Source: Kineosporia corallincola (GTDB taxonomy: Bacteria; Actinomycetota; Actinomycetes; Actinomycetales; Kineosporiaceae). From it: a stretch of DNA of 64,000 nucleotides. This document shows, piece by piece, positions 8,331-16,417 of this stretch (the stretch's first letter is position 1; each line of letters starts with the position of its first letter). A program made the translations under genes and the position numbers. The stretch covers positions 292,001 through 356,000 of the forward strand of contig NZ_JAHBAY010000009.1 of NCBI RefSeq assembly GCF_018499875.1, in the 5' to 3' direction. The notes below the pieces were generated by a model, which searched no databases, was not told where the DNA came from, and was given only the letters and a program-made list of their open reading frames with translations.

Positions 8331-9265
8331 GCCCGGCCGGTGCGGACCGGGTGGTGCGGGCGGGCACGTCCGGCGCCGGTCCCCTCGACCTGGTGGTGAC
8401 GCCGGAGTCGGCCGGCTGGGAACGCTCCGGCCTGCGGGTGCTCACCCTGGAACCCGATGCCGTGCGGGAGCTCACCACGGGGGACGCCGAGGTCGTGGTG
8501 ATCTCGCTGGGCGGGTCCGCGCGGGTGGACGACGAGGGCGGCGCCTCGTTCGCCCTGCTCGGTCGCGGTGGCGTGTTCGACGGGCCGAGCGACGTGGTGT
8601 ACCTGCCGCCGGGATCGGCCTTCACCGTGAGCTCGCCCGGCGGTGGGCGTTTCGCCGTCTGCTCGGCGCGCTGCCCGGTGGGCGAGGGGCCGGGCGAGCC
8701 GTACCACCTGGCCGCCGCCGATGTCCCGGTCGAGCTGCGCGGCGCCGGGGCGGCCAGTCGCCAGGTGCACAACTTCGGCGTGCCGGGGGTTCTCGCGGCC
8801 GGGCGGATCATCGCCTGCGAGGTGATCACGCCCGGCGGCAACTGGTCGTCGTGGCCGCCGCACCGGCACGACCGGGCCGGTGAGCACGAGAGCGCGCTGG
8901 AGGAGATCTACTACTACGAGGTGGCGCCCGGGCCCGGCGGTGAGCCCGGCGTCGGCTACCAGCAGGTGTCAGGCATCGGCGTCACCACCGAGATCCGTTC
9001 CGGCGACGTCATTCTCGTCCCGCACGGCTGGCACGGCCCGTCGATCGCGGCGCCCGGCAACGACCTGTACTACCTCAACGTGATGGCCGGGCCGGAACGG
9101 GCCTGGCGGATCACCGACGACCCGGCCCACGCCTGGGTGCGCGGCACCTGGCCGTCGCAGCCGGTGGACCCCCGGCTGCCGCTGCGGCGGTCCTCGTCGC
9201 CGCACCCGTCCCCGTCGCCGCATCAGTCCCCGTACCGAGCCGACCGGACCGGAGGCCACCGATGA
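8327..9265 (+). CDS. iolB: 5-deoxy-glucuronate isomerase IolB
   Basis: A bicupin protein of 312 residues that converts 5-deoxy-glucuronate to 2-deoxy-5-keto-gluconate. The metal-binding cupin motif is clear in the second half (SSWPPHRHD, then EEIYYYEV and VPHGWHGP), and the first half has the substrate-side strands ending VYLPPGSAFTV. The last 25 residues are Ser/Pro/His-rich and probably a disordered tail. The GTG at 8327 overlaps the upstream stop; the stop overlaps the iolD start (ATGA). Confidence 0.92.
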   Translation: MSPAGADRVVRAGTSGAGPLDLVVTPESAGWERSGLRVLTLEPDAVRELTTGDAEVVVISLGGSARVDDEGGASFALLGRGGVFDGPSDVVYLPPGSAFTVSSPGGGRFAVCSARCPVGEGPGEPYHLAAADVPVELRGAGAASRQVHNFGVPGVLAAGRIIACEVITPGGNWSSWPPHRHDRAGEHESALEEIYYYEVAPGPGGEPGVGYQQVSGIGVTTEIRSGDVILVPHGWHGPSIAAPGNDLYYLNVMAGPERAWRITDDPAHAWVRGTWPSQPVDPRLPLRRSSSPHPSPSPHQSPYRADRTGGHR

Positions 9266-11175
9266 CCGTCCGCCTCACCGTGGCCCAGGCCACCGTCCGC
9301 TTCCTCCAGGCGCAGCAGGTGGAACGCGACGGCGCGCGGCACCCGTTCTTCACCGCCTGCTGGGGCATTTTCGGGCACGGCAACGTGGCCGGCCTGGGGG
9401 AGGCCCTGCTCGGCAGCGGGATGCGCTACCTCCAGGGCCGCAACGAGCAGGCCATGGTGCACGCCGCCGTCGGCTACGCCCGGCACCGCGACCGGCTGGC
9501 CGCCCACGTCGTCACCTCCTCGGTCGGGCCGGGTGCCACCAACATGGTCACCGGGGCCGCGCTGGCCACGGTCAACCGGCTGCCGGTGCTGCTGCTGCCC
9601 GGCGACACCTTCGCCACCCGGGCCGCCGACCCGGTGCTCCAGCAGCTCGAGCACGACGGCGCCGGGGACGTCTCGGTCAACGACGCGTTCCGCCCGGTCA
9701 GTGTGTACTTCGACCGGGTGGTGCGCCCGGCCCAGCTGCCCGCGGCCCTGCTCGCCGCCACCCGGGTGCTCACCGACCCGGCCCGCACCGGGGCCGTCAC
9801 CCTCGCGCTGCCGCAGGACGTGCAGGCCGAGGCCCACGACTGGCCGGAAGACCTGTTCCGCGAACGGGTCTGGCATATACCACGCCCGGTGCCGGAGCCG
9901 GCCGCGCTGGCCCGTGCGGTCGCCGTCCTCAGAACCGCGCGGCGCCCGCTGCTGGTGGCCGGGGGCGGCACCACCTACAGCGATGCCAACGCCGCCCTGG
10001 CCGAATTCGCCACGCGCACCGGCATTCCGGTGGCCGAGACGCAGGCCGGCAAGGGAGCCCTGCCGCACGGCCACCCACGATCGGTGGGGGCGGTCGGGGC
10101 CACCGGCGGCACCGCGGCCAACCGGCTGGCCGCGCGGGCCGACGTGGTGATCGGCGTCGGCACCCGCTGGAGCGACTTCACCACCGCCTCCCGCACCCTT
10201 TTCGCCTACCCCGGCGTGCTTTTCGTCAACCTGAACGTGGCGGCGCCGGACGCCCACAAGCTGTCCGCGGTGCCGCTCGTCGCGGACGCCCGCGAGGGCC
10301 TCACCGCCCTCACCCGGGCGCTGGAGGATTGGAGCGCCGACCCGGACTGGACCAGGTGGGCCGGTGAGCTGACCGCGGAGTGGGACGGCGTGGTCACCGC
10401 CGCCGGGGCCCTGGAGACCTCGGCGCAGTCCGGGGTGATCGGGGCCGTCAACGAGCGGTCCGGCCCGCGCGACGTGGTGGTCTGTGCGGCCGGCTCGATG
10501 CCCGGTGACCTGCACCGGCTCTGGCGCACCCGCGACCGCAAGGGCTATCACGTCGAATACGGTTATTCCTGCATGGGTTACGAGATCGCCGGCGGGCTGG
10601 GGGTGAAGCTGGCCGTGCTCGACGAGGACGACGACCGCGAGGTGTACGTGCTGGTCGGTGACGGCTCGTACCTGATGATGAGCTCCGAGCTGGTCACCGC
10701 CGTCGCCGAGGGCGTCAAACTGGTGGTGGTGCTGGTGCAGAACCACGGTTACGCCTCGATCGGGGCGCTGTCGGAGTCGGTCGGCTCCGGGCGGTTCGGC
10801 ACCCGCTACCGCTACCGCTCGGAGGGCGGGCGGCGCGACGGCGACCGGCTGCCCGTCGACCTGGCCGCGAACGCCGCCAGCCTGGGCGCCGACGTGTTCA
10901 CCGTGAACGGCCGGGCCGAGCTGGAACACGCCCTGGACAAGGCCCGGCGCTCGGCCCGGCTGACGGTGATCCATGTGGAGACCGACCCGCTGGTGGGTGG
11001 GCCCGACGGTGGTGCCTGGTGGGACGTGCCGGTGGCCGGGGTGTCGGCGAACCCGGCCACCCGCTCCGCCCGGGCCGGCTACGAGCGGCAGAAGACGGCG
11101 CAGCGCCCCTATCTGCGGCCCTCCTCACCGTCGGGCTCTTCGCCGATTCCCGTGTCGATCGCGGAGGACGAGTAG
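9262..11175 (+). CDS. iolD: 3D-(3,5/4)-trihydroxycyclohexane-1,2-dione hydrolase IolD
   Basis: A thiamine-diphosphate enzyme of 637 residues that opens the inositol-derived ring to 5-deoxy-glucuronate. Domains in order are the PYR domain with the catalytic Glu in QGRNEQAMVHAA, a central NAD/FAD-type domain (about 205-340) and the PP domain with the ThDP/Mg signature VGDGSYLMMSSELVTA and QNHGYASIG. Length matches the family. It starts on the iolB stop and ends directly before the iolG ATG. Confidence 0.94.
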   Translation: MTVRLTVAQATVRFLQAQQVERDGARHPFFTACWGIFGHGNVAGLGEALLGSGMRYLQGRNEQAMVHAAVGYARHRDRLAAHVVTSSVGPGATNMVTGAALATVNRLPVLLLPGDTFATRAADPVLQQLEHDGAGDVSVNDAFRPVSVYFDRVVRPAQLPAALLAATRVLTDPARTGAVTLALPQDVQAEAHDWPEDLFRERVWHIPRPVPEPAALARAVAVLRTARRPLLVAGGGTTYSDANAALAEFATRTGIPVAETQAGKGALPHGHPRSVGAVGATGGTAANRLAARADVVIGVGTRWSDFTTASRTLFAYPGVLFVNLNVAAPDAHKLSAVPLVADAREGLTALTRALEDWSADPDWTRWAGELTAEWDGVVTAAGALETSAQSGVIGAVNERSGPRDVVVCAAGSMPGDLHRLWRTRDRKGYHVEYGYSCMGYEIAGGLGVKLAVLDEDDDREVYVLVGDGSYLMMSSELVTAVAEGVKLVVVLVQNHGYASIGALSESVGSGRFGTRYRYRSEGGRRDGDRLPVDLAANAASLGADVFTVNGRAELEHALDKARRSARLTVIHVETDPLVGGPDGGAWWDVPVAGVSANPATRSARAGYERQKTAQRPYLRPSSPSGSSPIPVSIAEDE

Positions 11176-12162
11176 ATGACGGCCGGCGGGTTCGTGCGGG
11201 TGGGTGTCATCGGGGCGGGGGCGATGGGAGCCGATCACATCCGCACCATCACCACGAGCGTCCCGGCCGCCCGGGTCACCGTCGTGCACGACCCCTACGC
11301 CCCGGGCGATTTCGGTGGGGTGCGGCGGGTGGGAACCGCGCAGGAGCTGATCCAGGCCCCCGACGTGGACGCCGTCGTCATCGCCTCGCCCGACCGCACC
11401 CACGCCGACCTGGCCCTGGCCTGTGTGGCGGCGGGCCGGCCGGTGCTGTGCGAGAAGCCGCTCGCCGTCACCGCCCACGACGCGCGCCGGGTGGTCGAGG
11501 CCGAGCTGTCCCTCGGAAGACGGCTGGTGCAGGTCGGTTTCATGCGCCGCTACGATCCGGGGTTCACCGATCTGCGCCGCACCATCGAGCTCGGCAAGAT
11601 CGGCGAGGTGCGGCTGATCCACGCCGTGCACCGCAACGCCTCCAACGTCACCAGCACCGACGACGCGAGCCTGATCACCGGGTCGATGGTGCACGAGCTC
11701 GACGCCGTGCCCTGGCTGGCCGGCAGCGAGCTCACCGCGGTACGGGTGGAGTCCCCGGTGCGTCAGGGTTTTCGCGACCCGCAGCTGGCCACGCTGTGGA
11801 CCCGCGGCGGGGTGATGGCGGGCGTCGAGGTGTTCGTCAACGCCGGGTACGGCTACGACGTGCGCTGCGAGGCGGTCGGCACCCGCGGCACGGTGTCGCT
11901 GGCCGCGTCGTCACCGGTGTCGTCACGGATCGCCGGGATCGAGGGCCGGGTGGTGCGCAGCGACTTCGTGGCGCACTTCGCCGACGCCTACCGGGCCGAG
12001 CTCGGGCACTGGGCCCGGGCCGCCGCCACCGGCACCGCGACCGGGCCGAGCGCCTGGGACGGCTACGTGGCACAGGTCGCGGCCGAGGCCGGCGTGGCGT
12101 CGCTGGCCTCGGGCCGGACCGAGCCGATCGACCCGGGGGAGCGGCCCGCGCTCTACGCCTGA
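11176..12162 (+). CDS. iolG: Inositol 2-dehydrogenase IolG
   Basis: A Gfo/Idh/MocA oxidoreductase of 328 residues that oxidises myo-inositol to scyllo-inosose, the first step of the pathway. The NAD-binding motif GVIGAGAMGADHI is at residues 10-22, the catalytic-region Lys is in CEKPLAV near 94-100, and YDPGF and the GSMVHELD segment match the substrate side. The ATG follows the iolD stop with no gap. It is the last gene of the operon and its 3' end overlaps a convergent GNAT gene by 10 nt. Confidence 0.92.
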   Translation: MTAGGFVRVGVIGAGAMGADHIRTITTSVPAARVTVVHDPYAPGDFGGVRRVGTAQELIQAPDVDAVVIASPDRTHADLALACVAAGRPVLCEKPLAVTAHDARRVVEAELSLGRRLVQVGFMRRYDPGFTDLRRTIELGKIGEVRLIHAVHRNASNVTSTDDASLITGSMVHELDAVPWLAGSELTAVRVESPVRQGFRDPQLATLWTRGGVMAGVEVFVNAGYGYDVRCEAVGTRGTVSLAASSPVSSRIAGIEGRVVRSDFVAHFADAYRAELGHWARAAATGTATGPSAWDGYVAQVAAEAGVASLASGRTEPIDPGERPALYA

Positions 12163-12746
12163 GCGCTCTGCACCTGAGCGCTCTGCACCGGACGGGTCAT
12201 GCAGACCCTCGGCCAGCGGTCCAGGCCGTGGTCGCGCTCCCGGCGCCGCACGCCGCGCAGCTGCGGGCCCGGACCGGTCATCACCCGGAAGCCCCGCCGG
12301 GCGTAGTAGGGGGCGTTCCACGGGACGTCGGCGAAGGTGGTCAGCGTCAGCGCCGGAACTCCCTGTGCCGCGGCCAGTTCCGCGACCCGGTCGATCAGCG
12401 CCCGGCCCAGGCCCCGGCCCGCGGCCCGCGGGTGCACCGACACCTGCTCCACGTGGAAGAGACCGTCCACGACGTCCATCAGCAGGTACGCCACAGGTAC
12501 GCCCTCGGCGCGGTCGGGGTGGTCCGGGTGGCCGGGGCTGTCTGCGTGGTGGGGGTGCCCGGTGCCGTCGTGCACCCAGGCGTGCCCGGCCGCGCGGTAG
12601 GCCTCCAGCGTCTCCAGGGGGAACGGTTCGTCGTCCGCGATCTCCGGCATCCCGATCTCCCGGAAGGCCTCGCCCCCGGCCCACTCGATCTCCTGAAGCG
12701 CCGGTAGCTCGTCGGGGCGGGGCGGGCGGATCGTCATGCCGGTCAT
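12153..12746 (-). CDS. GNAT-family N-acetyltransferase
   Basis: A protein of 197 residues with a GNAT fold: VPVAYLLMDVVDGLFHVEQVSVHP, split by the acetyl-CoA loop HPRAAGRGLGRAL (Q/RxxGxG/A motif) near residues 101-113, and WNAPYYARRGF near 145. The substrate is unknown. A His/Pro/Asp-rich loop (about 62-75) is inserted before the central strands. The tail carries a duplicated QSAQ unit from a 14-nt direct repeat. The ATG at 12746 has a purine-rich site upstream; an alternative ATG is at 12737. Confidence 0.82.
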   Translation of the reverse strand: MTGMTIRPPRPDELPALQEIEWAGGEAFREIGMPEIADDEPFPLETLEAYRAAGHAWVHDGTGHPHHADSPGHPDHPDRAEGVPVAYLLMDVVDGLFHVEQVSVHPRAAGRGLGRALIDRVAELAAAQGVPALTLTTFADVPWNAPYYARRGFRVMTGPGPQLRGVRRRERDHGLDRWPRVCMTRPVQSAQVQSAQA

Positions 12747-12822
12747 TCTGCCTGTCCCCGGGTCCTGGCCCGGATACCGGCACAGGTCCCGGCCTGATCT
12801 CCACCGCCGGACGGCGGACCGT

Positions 12823-12852
12823 TTGACCTGCGCGTCCACCGTCCGACAGGCT
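12823..12852 (+). promoter_or_regulatory. Possible promoter of the GH114-type gene
   Basis: TTGACC (12823-12828), 18-nt spacer, CAGGCT (12847-12852), in the 210-nt spacer between the GNAT gene and the GH114-type gene. The -35 is a good match; the -10 departs from TANNNT at its first base. Confidence 0.35.
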
Positions 12853-12956
12853 GCACGGTGAAACGCGGTCGAGCCCAGCCGGTATCCAGTCCGGCACCAG
12901 GTCGCCAGGGGTCCACCCGAGGCGGGGCAGATCGCCGAGCGAGGTACGGAGTCTCG

Positions 12957-13826
12957 GTGTCGCCTGCCCCCAGAAAAATCGGTAAGCCCCTCGCCGCCCT
13001 GCTCGCGGCGGTCGCCGTCGCGGGCGCCGGCACGCTGTTCGCCCTCGGCACGCAGGGGGCGGACGCGGCCCCCGCCGGTTCCGCCGCCTCCGCCGCCACG
13101 AAGGCCGCCTACGAACTGCCCCCGGCCGATGCCAGGTTCGACTACCAGCTCGGCGGTGCCTACAAGCCGGCCAAGGGCGTCAAGGTGGTCACCCGCGACC
13201 GCACGGCCGCGCCGGCCAAGGGCAAGTACGGCATCTGCTACGTCAACGCCTTCCAGGCCCAGCCCGACGCCACGGGCTGGTGGAAGAAGAAGCACCCCGA
13301 CCTGCTGCTGAAGAACGCGTCCGGCGCGTACGTGGTGGACGGCGACTGGGACGAGCTGATCCTCGACACCTCCAGCGCGGCCAAGCGCAAGAAGCTGGCC
13401 GCGATCGTCGGCGGCTGGATCGACGGCTGCGCCGAGAAGGGCTATCAGGCCGTCGAGCCCGACAACCTGGACTCGTACACCCGCTCGCAGAAGCTGCTCA
13501 CCCGCTCCGACGCCGTTGCGTTCACCAAGCTGCTGGCCGCCCGCGCGCACCGGGCCGGGCTGGCCATCGGCCAGAAGAACACCTCCGAGCTCGGCACCCG
13601 CGGCAAGAAGGCCGGGCTGGACTTCGCCGTCACCGAGGAGTGCGGCCGCTACGACGAGTGCGGTGACTACACCAAGGTCTACGGCAACCACGTGATCGTC
13701 ATCGAGTACACCAAGAAGGCCTTCGCCAAGACCTGTGACGCCTACGGCGACCAGCTCTCGGTGGTGCGGCGCGACCTCGACGTCACCCCGCGCGGCAGCA
13801 AGGGGTACGTGTACCAGGCCTGCTGA
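12957..13826 (+). CDS. Secreted endo-alpha-1,4-polygalactosaminidase-like protein (GH114 fold)
   Basis: An exported TIM-barrel protein of 289 residues. The signal peptide has a KPLAALLAAVAVAGAG core and ends near ADAAPA. The mature part has WDELILD, GYQAVEPDNLDSY (acidic active-site strand), LAIGQKN, FAVTEECG and HVIVIEYT, the order of conserved strands in GH114-type proteins that may act on galactosaminogalactan-like glycans. The GTG at 12957 has GGAG 5 nt upstream and puts the signal peptide at the N-terminus; an ATG 99 nt earlier would add a basic stretch before it. A strong terminator follows. Confidence 0.82.
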   Translation: MSPAPRKIGKPLAALLAAVAVAGAGTLFALGTQGADAAPAGSAASAATKAAYELPPADARFDYQLGGAYKPAKGVKVVTRDRTAAPAKGKYGICYVNAFQAQPDATGWWKKKHPDLLLKNASGAYVVDGDWDELILDTSSAAKRKKLAAIVGGWIDGCAEKGYQAVEPDNLDSYTRSQKLLTRSDAVAFTKLLAARAHRAGLAIGQKNTSELGTRGKKAGLDFAVTEECGRYDECGDYTKVYGNHVIVIEYTKKAFAKTCDAYGDQLSVVRRDLDVTPRGSKGYVYQAC

Positions 13827-13834
13827 TCGCTCTC

Positions 13835-13863
13835 GCCGGTCACGCTCGCTCAGCGTGACCGGC
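13835..13863 (+). terminator. Intrinsic terminator-type hairpin after the GH114-type gene
   Basis: A perfect 12-bp stem (GCCGGTCACGCT and its complement) with a 5-nt loop, 9 nt after the stop codon. No T-run follows, as is usual in high-GC actinobacteria. Confidence 0.7.
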
Positions 13864-13940
13864 CGACTCCTGTACCGGTGCGTGACCAGGTTGTGACGGT
13901 GCAGCACCTGTCCCGGGCGTCACGGTCGGTATGGGTTCGG

Positions 13941-13946
13941 TACGGT
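13941..13946 (+). promoter_or_regulatory. -10 box of a leaderless promoter (FadR-type regulator)
   Basis: TACGGT lies 7 nt before the ATG at 13954 and there is no Shine-Dalgarno sequence, so the transcript probably begins at the start codon. Confidence 0.5.
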
Positions 13947-13953
13947 TGGGCGC

Positions 13954-14670
13954 ATGCCGACCACCGAGCCGCGCCTTCTGGAGTACGAGCGGGTGGCGGG
14001 GGAGCTGCGCCGGATGATTGTGGACGGCGAACTGCGGCCCGGCGACCGGCTTCCCGCCGAGGGTGAGCTGACGGCCCGGATGCGGGTCAGCCGGGGCACC
14101 CTGCGCGAGGCTCTGCGGGTGCTCTCGGCGCAGAAGCTGCTCACCTCGGCGCGGGGCATGAACGGCGGCACCTTCATCGCCGAACCCTCGCCCGACGACG
14201 TGGCCGGCTACCTGGAGACCTCGCTCACGCTGCTGTCACGCGGCCGGGTCACCGCCGCGCACCTGCTGGAAATGCGCTCGCAGCTGGAGGTTCCGGCGGC
14301 CGAGCTGGCTGCCCGGCGGCGTGACGACGAAGACCTGAGGCGGCTGGAGGCGTCGGTCACCGGGATGACCGAGGCCCCCGACCCGGCCCGGCTGCGGATG
14401 AACAGCGAGTTCCACATGCTGGTGCTGCGCGCGGCCGGCAACCCGGTGCTCGACATGATGGCGCGGCCGGTGTTCACGGTGCTGCGCGAGCGGTTCGGCC
14501 GCGACCAGCTGGAGCCGGACTTCTGGGGGCGCGTCGCGGCCGAGCACGCCGAGATCCTCCAGCACGTGCGCGATCGCAACAGCCGCGGCGCCCGCCGGGC
14601 CATGCGCACCCACCTGGCCGGCCTCAAGGAGACCTACACCCGCATCGACGTCAGCCGGCTCGGCGACTGA
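13954..14670 (+). CDS. FadR-subfamily GntR transcriptional regulator (FCD domain)
   Basis: A regulator of 238 residues: GntR winged helix at about 8-78 (YERVAGELRRMIVDGELRPG, then RVSRGTLREALRVL) and an all-helical FCD ligand domain at about 95-228 with the metal-binding His positions visible in NSEFHMLVL and AEHAEILQHV. FadR-type regulators usually sense organic acids. The nearest downstream gene is a dienelactone hydrolase, 93 nt away on the same strand, so the target is uncertain. It is probably translated from a leaderless message. Confidence 0.88.
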   Translation: MPTTEPRLLEYERVAGELRRMIVDGELRPGDRLPAEGELTARMRVSRGTLREALRVLSAQKLLTSARGMNGGTFIAEPSPDDVAGYLETSLTLLSRGRVTAAHLLEMRSQLEVPAAELAARRRDDEDLRRLEASVTGMTEAPDPARLRMNSEFHMLVLRAAGNPVLDMMARPVFTVLRERFGRDQLEPDFWGRVAAEHAEILQHVRDRNSRGARRAMRTHLAGLKETYTRIDVSRLGD

Positions 14671-14763
14671 CGCCGGCGGGCGTCCCGGGAACCCGGCGAC
14701 TATGTTGAGCGGGCGACAAATCTGCCCCACTCGTCAGAACATTCGTGAACAGGGAGTCCGAGC

Positions 14764-15531
14764 GTGACCGACTTCGCACCCGTCCACCAGGAGCTCGTCG
14801 ACCGGGTGCCGCTGCGGCCCGGAGCCCGGATCGAGGAAGAGGTCGTCACCTACGACCACGACGGCACCACCCTCGAGGGTTTCGTCGTGCACGACGCCGC
14901 GATCACCGGAGCGAAGCCCGCGGTCGTCGTCGTCCACGACTGGTACGGCCTGAAGGACTACCCGAAGGCCCGGGCGCACATGCTGGCCCGGCTGGGTTTC
15001 TACGTGTTCTGCGCCGACGTGTACGGCCAGGGGCGCCGGTTCGAGCGCGAGGAGGACTGCCAGGCCGAGGCCGGCAAGTTCTACGGTGACCTGCCGCTGC
15101 TGCGGGCCCGCGTGGGTGCCGCCTACGACCGGGTGGTGCTGGACGAGCGGGCCGACAACGCCCGGATCGCCGTGATCGGCTACTGCTTCGGCGGCAGCGC
15201 GGCCCTGGAGTTCGCCCGCACCGGCGCCCGGCTCGCCGCCACCGTCTCGTTCCACGGCGGCCTGGTGACGCACGAGCCGGCCGACGTCGACAAGATCGCC
15301 GGCCCGCTGCTGGTGCTGACGGGTGGTGCCGACCCGGTGGTGCCGGACGCGGCCGTCGCCGCGTTCCAGGACGAGCTGCGCACCCGCGAGGACCTGGACT
15401 GGACCGTCACCACGTACGCCGGTGCGCCGCACGCGTTCACGATCGTCGGGGCCCCGGTCTACCGCGAGCTCGCCGACCTGCGCAGCTGGCGGGCGATGCT
15501 CGACCTGTTCGGCGAGACCCTCACCGTCTGA
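14764..15531 (+). CDS. Dienelactone hydrolase family protein
   Basis: An alpha/beta hydrolase of 255 residues with a full DLH triad: the nucleophile Cys in IGYCFGGSAA (near residue 141), Asp in TGGADPVVPD and His in GAPHAFT. VVVVHDWYGLKDY provides the oxyanion-side loop. Such enzymes open dienelactones or related lactones and esters in aromatic breakdown; the real substrate is unknown. The GTG at 14764 has AGGGAG about 8 nt upstream. Confidence 0.88.
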   Translation: MTDFAPVHQELVDRVPLRPGARIEEEVVTYDHDGTTLEGFVVHDAAITGAKPAVVVVHDWYGLKDYPKARAHMLARLGFYVFCADVYGQGRRFEREEDCQAEAGKFYGDLPLLRARVGAAYDRVVLDERADNARIAVIGYCFGGSAALEFARTGARLAATVSFHGGLVTHEPADVDKIAGPLLVLTGGADPVVPDAAVAAFQDELRTREDLDWTVTTYAGAPHAFTIVGAPVYRELADLRSWRAMLDLFGETLTV

Positions 15532-15552
15532 CCGCGCGGTCACCGGCCGGGG

Positions 15553-15558
15553 CATACT
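15553..15558 (+). promoter_or_regulatory. -10 box of a leaderless promoter (J-domain gene)
   Basis: CATACT lies 6 nt before the GTG at 15565 without a ribosome-binding site, matching a leaderless transcript. Confidence 0.4.
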
Positions 15559-15564
15559 CGGCCG

Positions 15565-16266
15565 GTGACCCCGGCACGTTTCCACGACCTCGCGGGCGGC
15601 AGTGCCTACCAGGTGCTCGGTGTGGCCGAGTCCGCCACACCCGGCGAGATCAACCGCGGCTACCGCCGCCGCATGCGGGCCCTGCACCCCGACACTCGTC
15701 CCAGGGGGTACGAAGAGGCCCAGGTGGTCTCCACCGCCCACCGCTGGCTGACCCACCACCGGCCGGACTACGACCGTTACGTGCGGGAACGGCGCCGCGG
15801 CGACCCGCGGTGGGGGAGGACGCCTGACCTCACCGCCGAGGCTGCCGGGACGACGGGAGAGCGCCGGCCCGGCTGGGCCCAGCCCCGGCGCGATGCTCAG
15901 CCCGGAGGTGGCGTTCAGCCCCGACGCGGCGCGCGGCTCCCGAGGCCGCCCGGCCTCGCCGACCGTGCCCGTCCTGCCCGTCCTGCCCGTCCTGGCCGTG
16001 CCAGTCGTGCCAGTCGTATCGGCCTGCCACGTCTGCCCCGGTTGGGCCTGCCACGTCCGCCTCGTCTGGGCCTTCCCGGTCCGCCTCGTCTGGGCCTTCC
16101 CAGAGCGCCCCGGCTGGGTCTTCCCGCCGTGCCACCGCTCGGGCTACCCCGGCTGCGGGTGCTGCCCCACCGCCGGGGCAGGCCGGGGCCGGGGCCCGGG
16201 CCGGTACTGCTGGCCCTGGTGGTCGTGGTCCTCGGGTTCCTGGCGGCTGCCCGGATCCCGTTCTGA
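15565..16266 (+). CDS. J-domain protein with Pro/Arg-rich octapeptide repeats and a C-terminal membrane anchor
   Basis: The first 70 residues form a DnaJ-like J-domain: YQVLGVAESATPGEINRGYR, the invariant HPD at LHPDTRP (near residues 43-45) and a final helix. Such domains stimulate the ATPase of DnaK-type chaperones. The middle is a Pro/Arg-rich linker in which an eight-residue unit (GLPRPPRL) is repeated five times from a 24-nt DNA repeat. The end is one hydrophobic helix (VLLALVVVVLGFLAA). There is no zinc-finger or substrate domain as in DnaJ. It may recruit DnaK to the membrane; that role is inferred. Confidence 0.78.
   Translation: MTPARFHDLAGGSAYQVLGVAESATPGEINRGYRRRMRALHPDTRPRGYEEAQVVSTAHRWLTHHRPDYDRYVRERRRGDPRWGRTPDLTAEAAGTTGERRPGWAQPRRDAQPGGGVQPRRGARLPRPPGLADRARPARPARPGRASRASRIGLPRLPRLGLPRPPRLGLPGPPRLGLPRAPRLGLPAVPPLGLPRLRVLPHRRGRPGPGPGPVLLALVVVVLGFLAAARIPF
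16021..16140 (+). repeat. 24-nt tandem repeat, five copies, inside the J-domain gene
   Basis: Five imperfect copies of a 24-nt unit (first copy begins GGCCTGCCACGTCTG) encode five GLP-type octapeptides. The unit is a multiple of three, so copy number can change without breaking the frame. Confidence 0.8.
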
Positions 16267-16319
16267 GACAAGCGGTCCTGGATCCTCCGCCCCCGTACGA
16301 CAACGGGTGCGCGGCCAGG

Positions 16320-16389
16320 GGGGACACCCTTTCGCGGTTTGACACCACCTTCCCGCCGAGGGTGGTGTCAAAATCCGCGAAGGGTCCCC
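16320..16389. terminator. Long bidirectional hairpin between convergent genes
   Basis: Arms 16320-16350 and 16361-16389 pair almost fully: an inner 12-bp perfect stem (TTTGACACCACC) and outer stems GCGG, CCCTT and GGGGA with small bulges. It lies between the 3' ends of the J-domain gene and the fused permease gene and gives A/T-flanked stems on both strands, so it can stop transcription from both sides. Confidence 0.75.
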
Positions 16390-16417
16390 TCTACGCTGTG
16401 CCCACGGCCGTGATCGG

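Noticed and set aside
9223..10974. A minus-strand open frame of 583 codons opposite iolD
   Set aside because: IolD has all ThDP motifs on the plus strand; the antisense product is composition-driven.
12957..13826. GH114-type start at the ATG 12858
   Set aside because: It would put 33 basic residues before the signal peptide, and the GTG at 12957 has a well-spaced GGAG.
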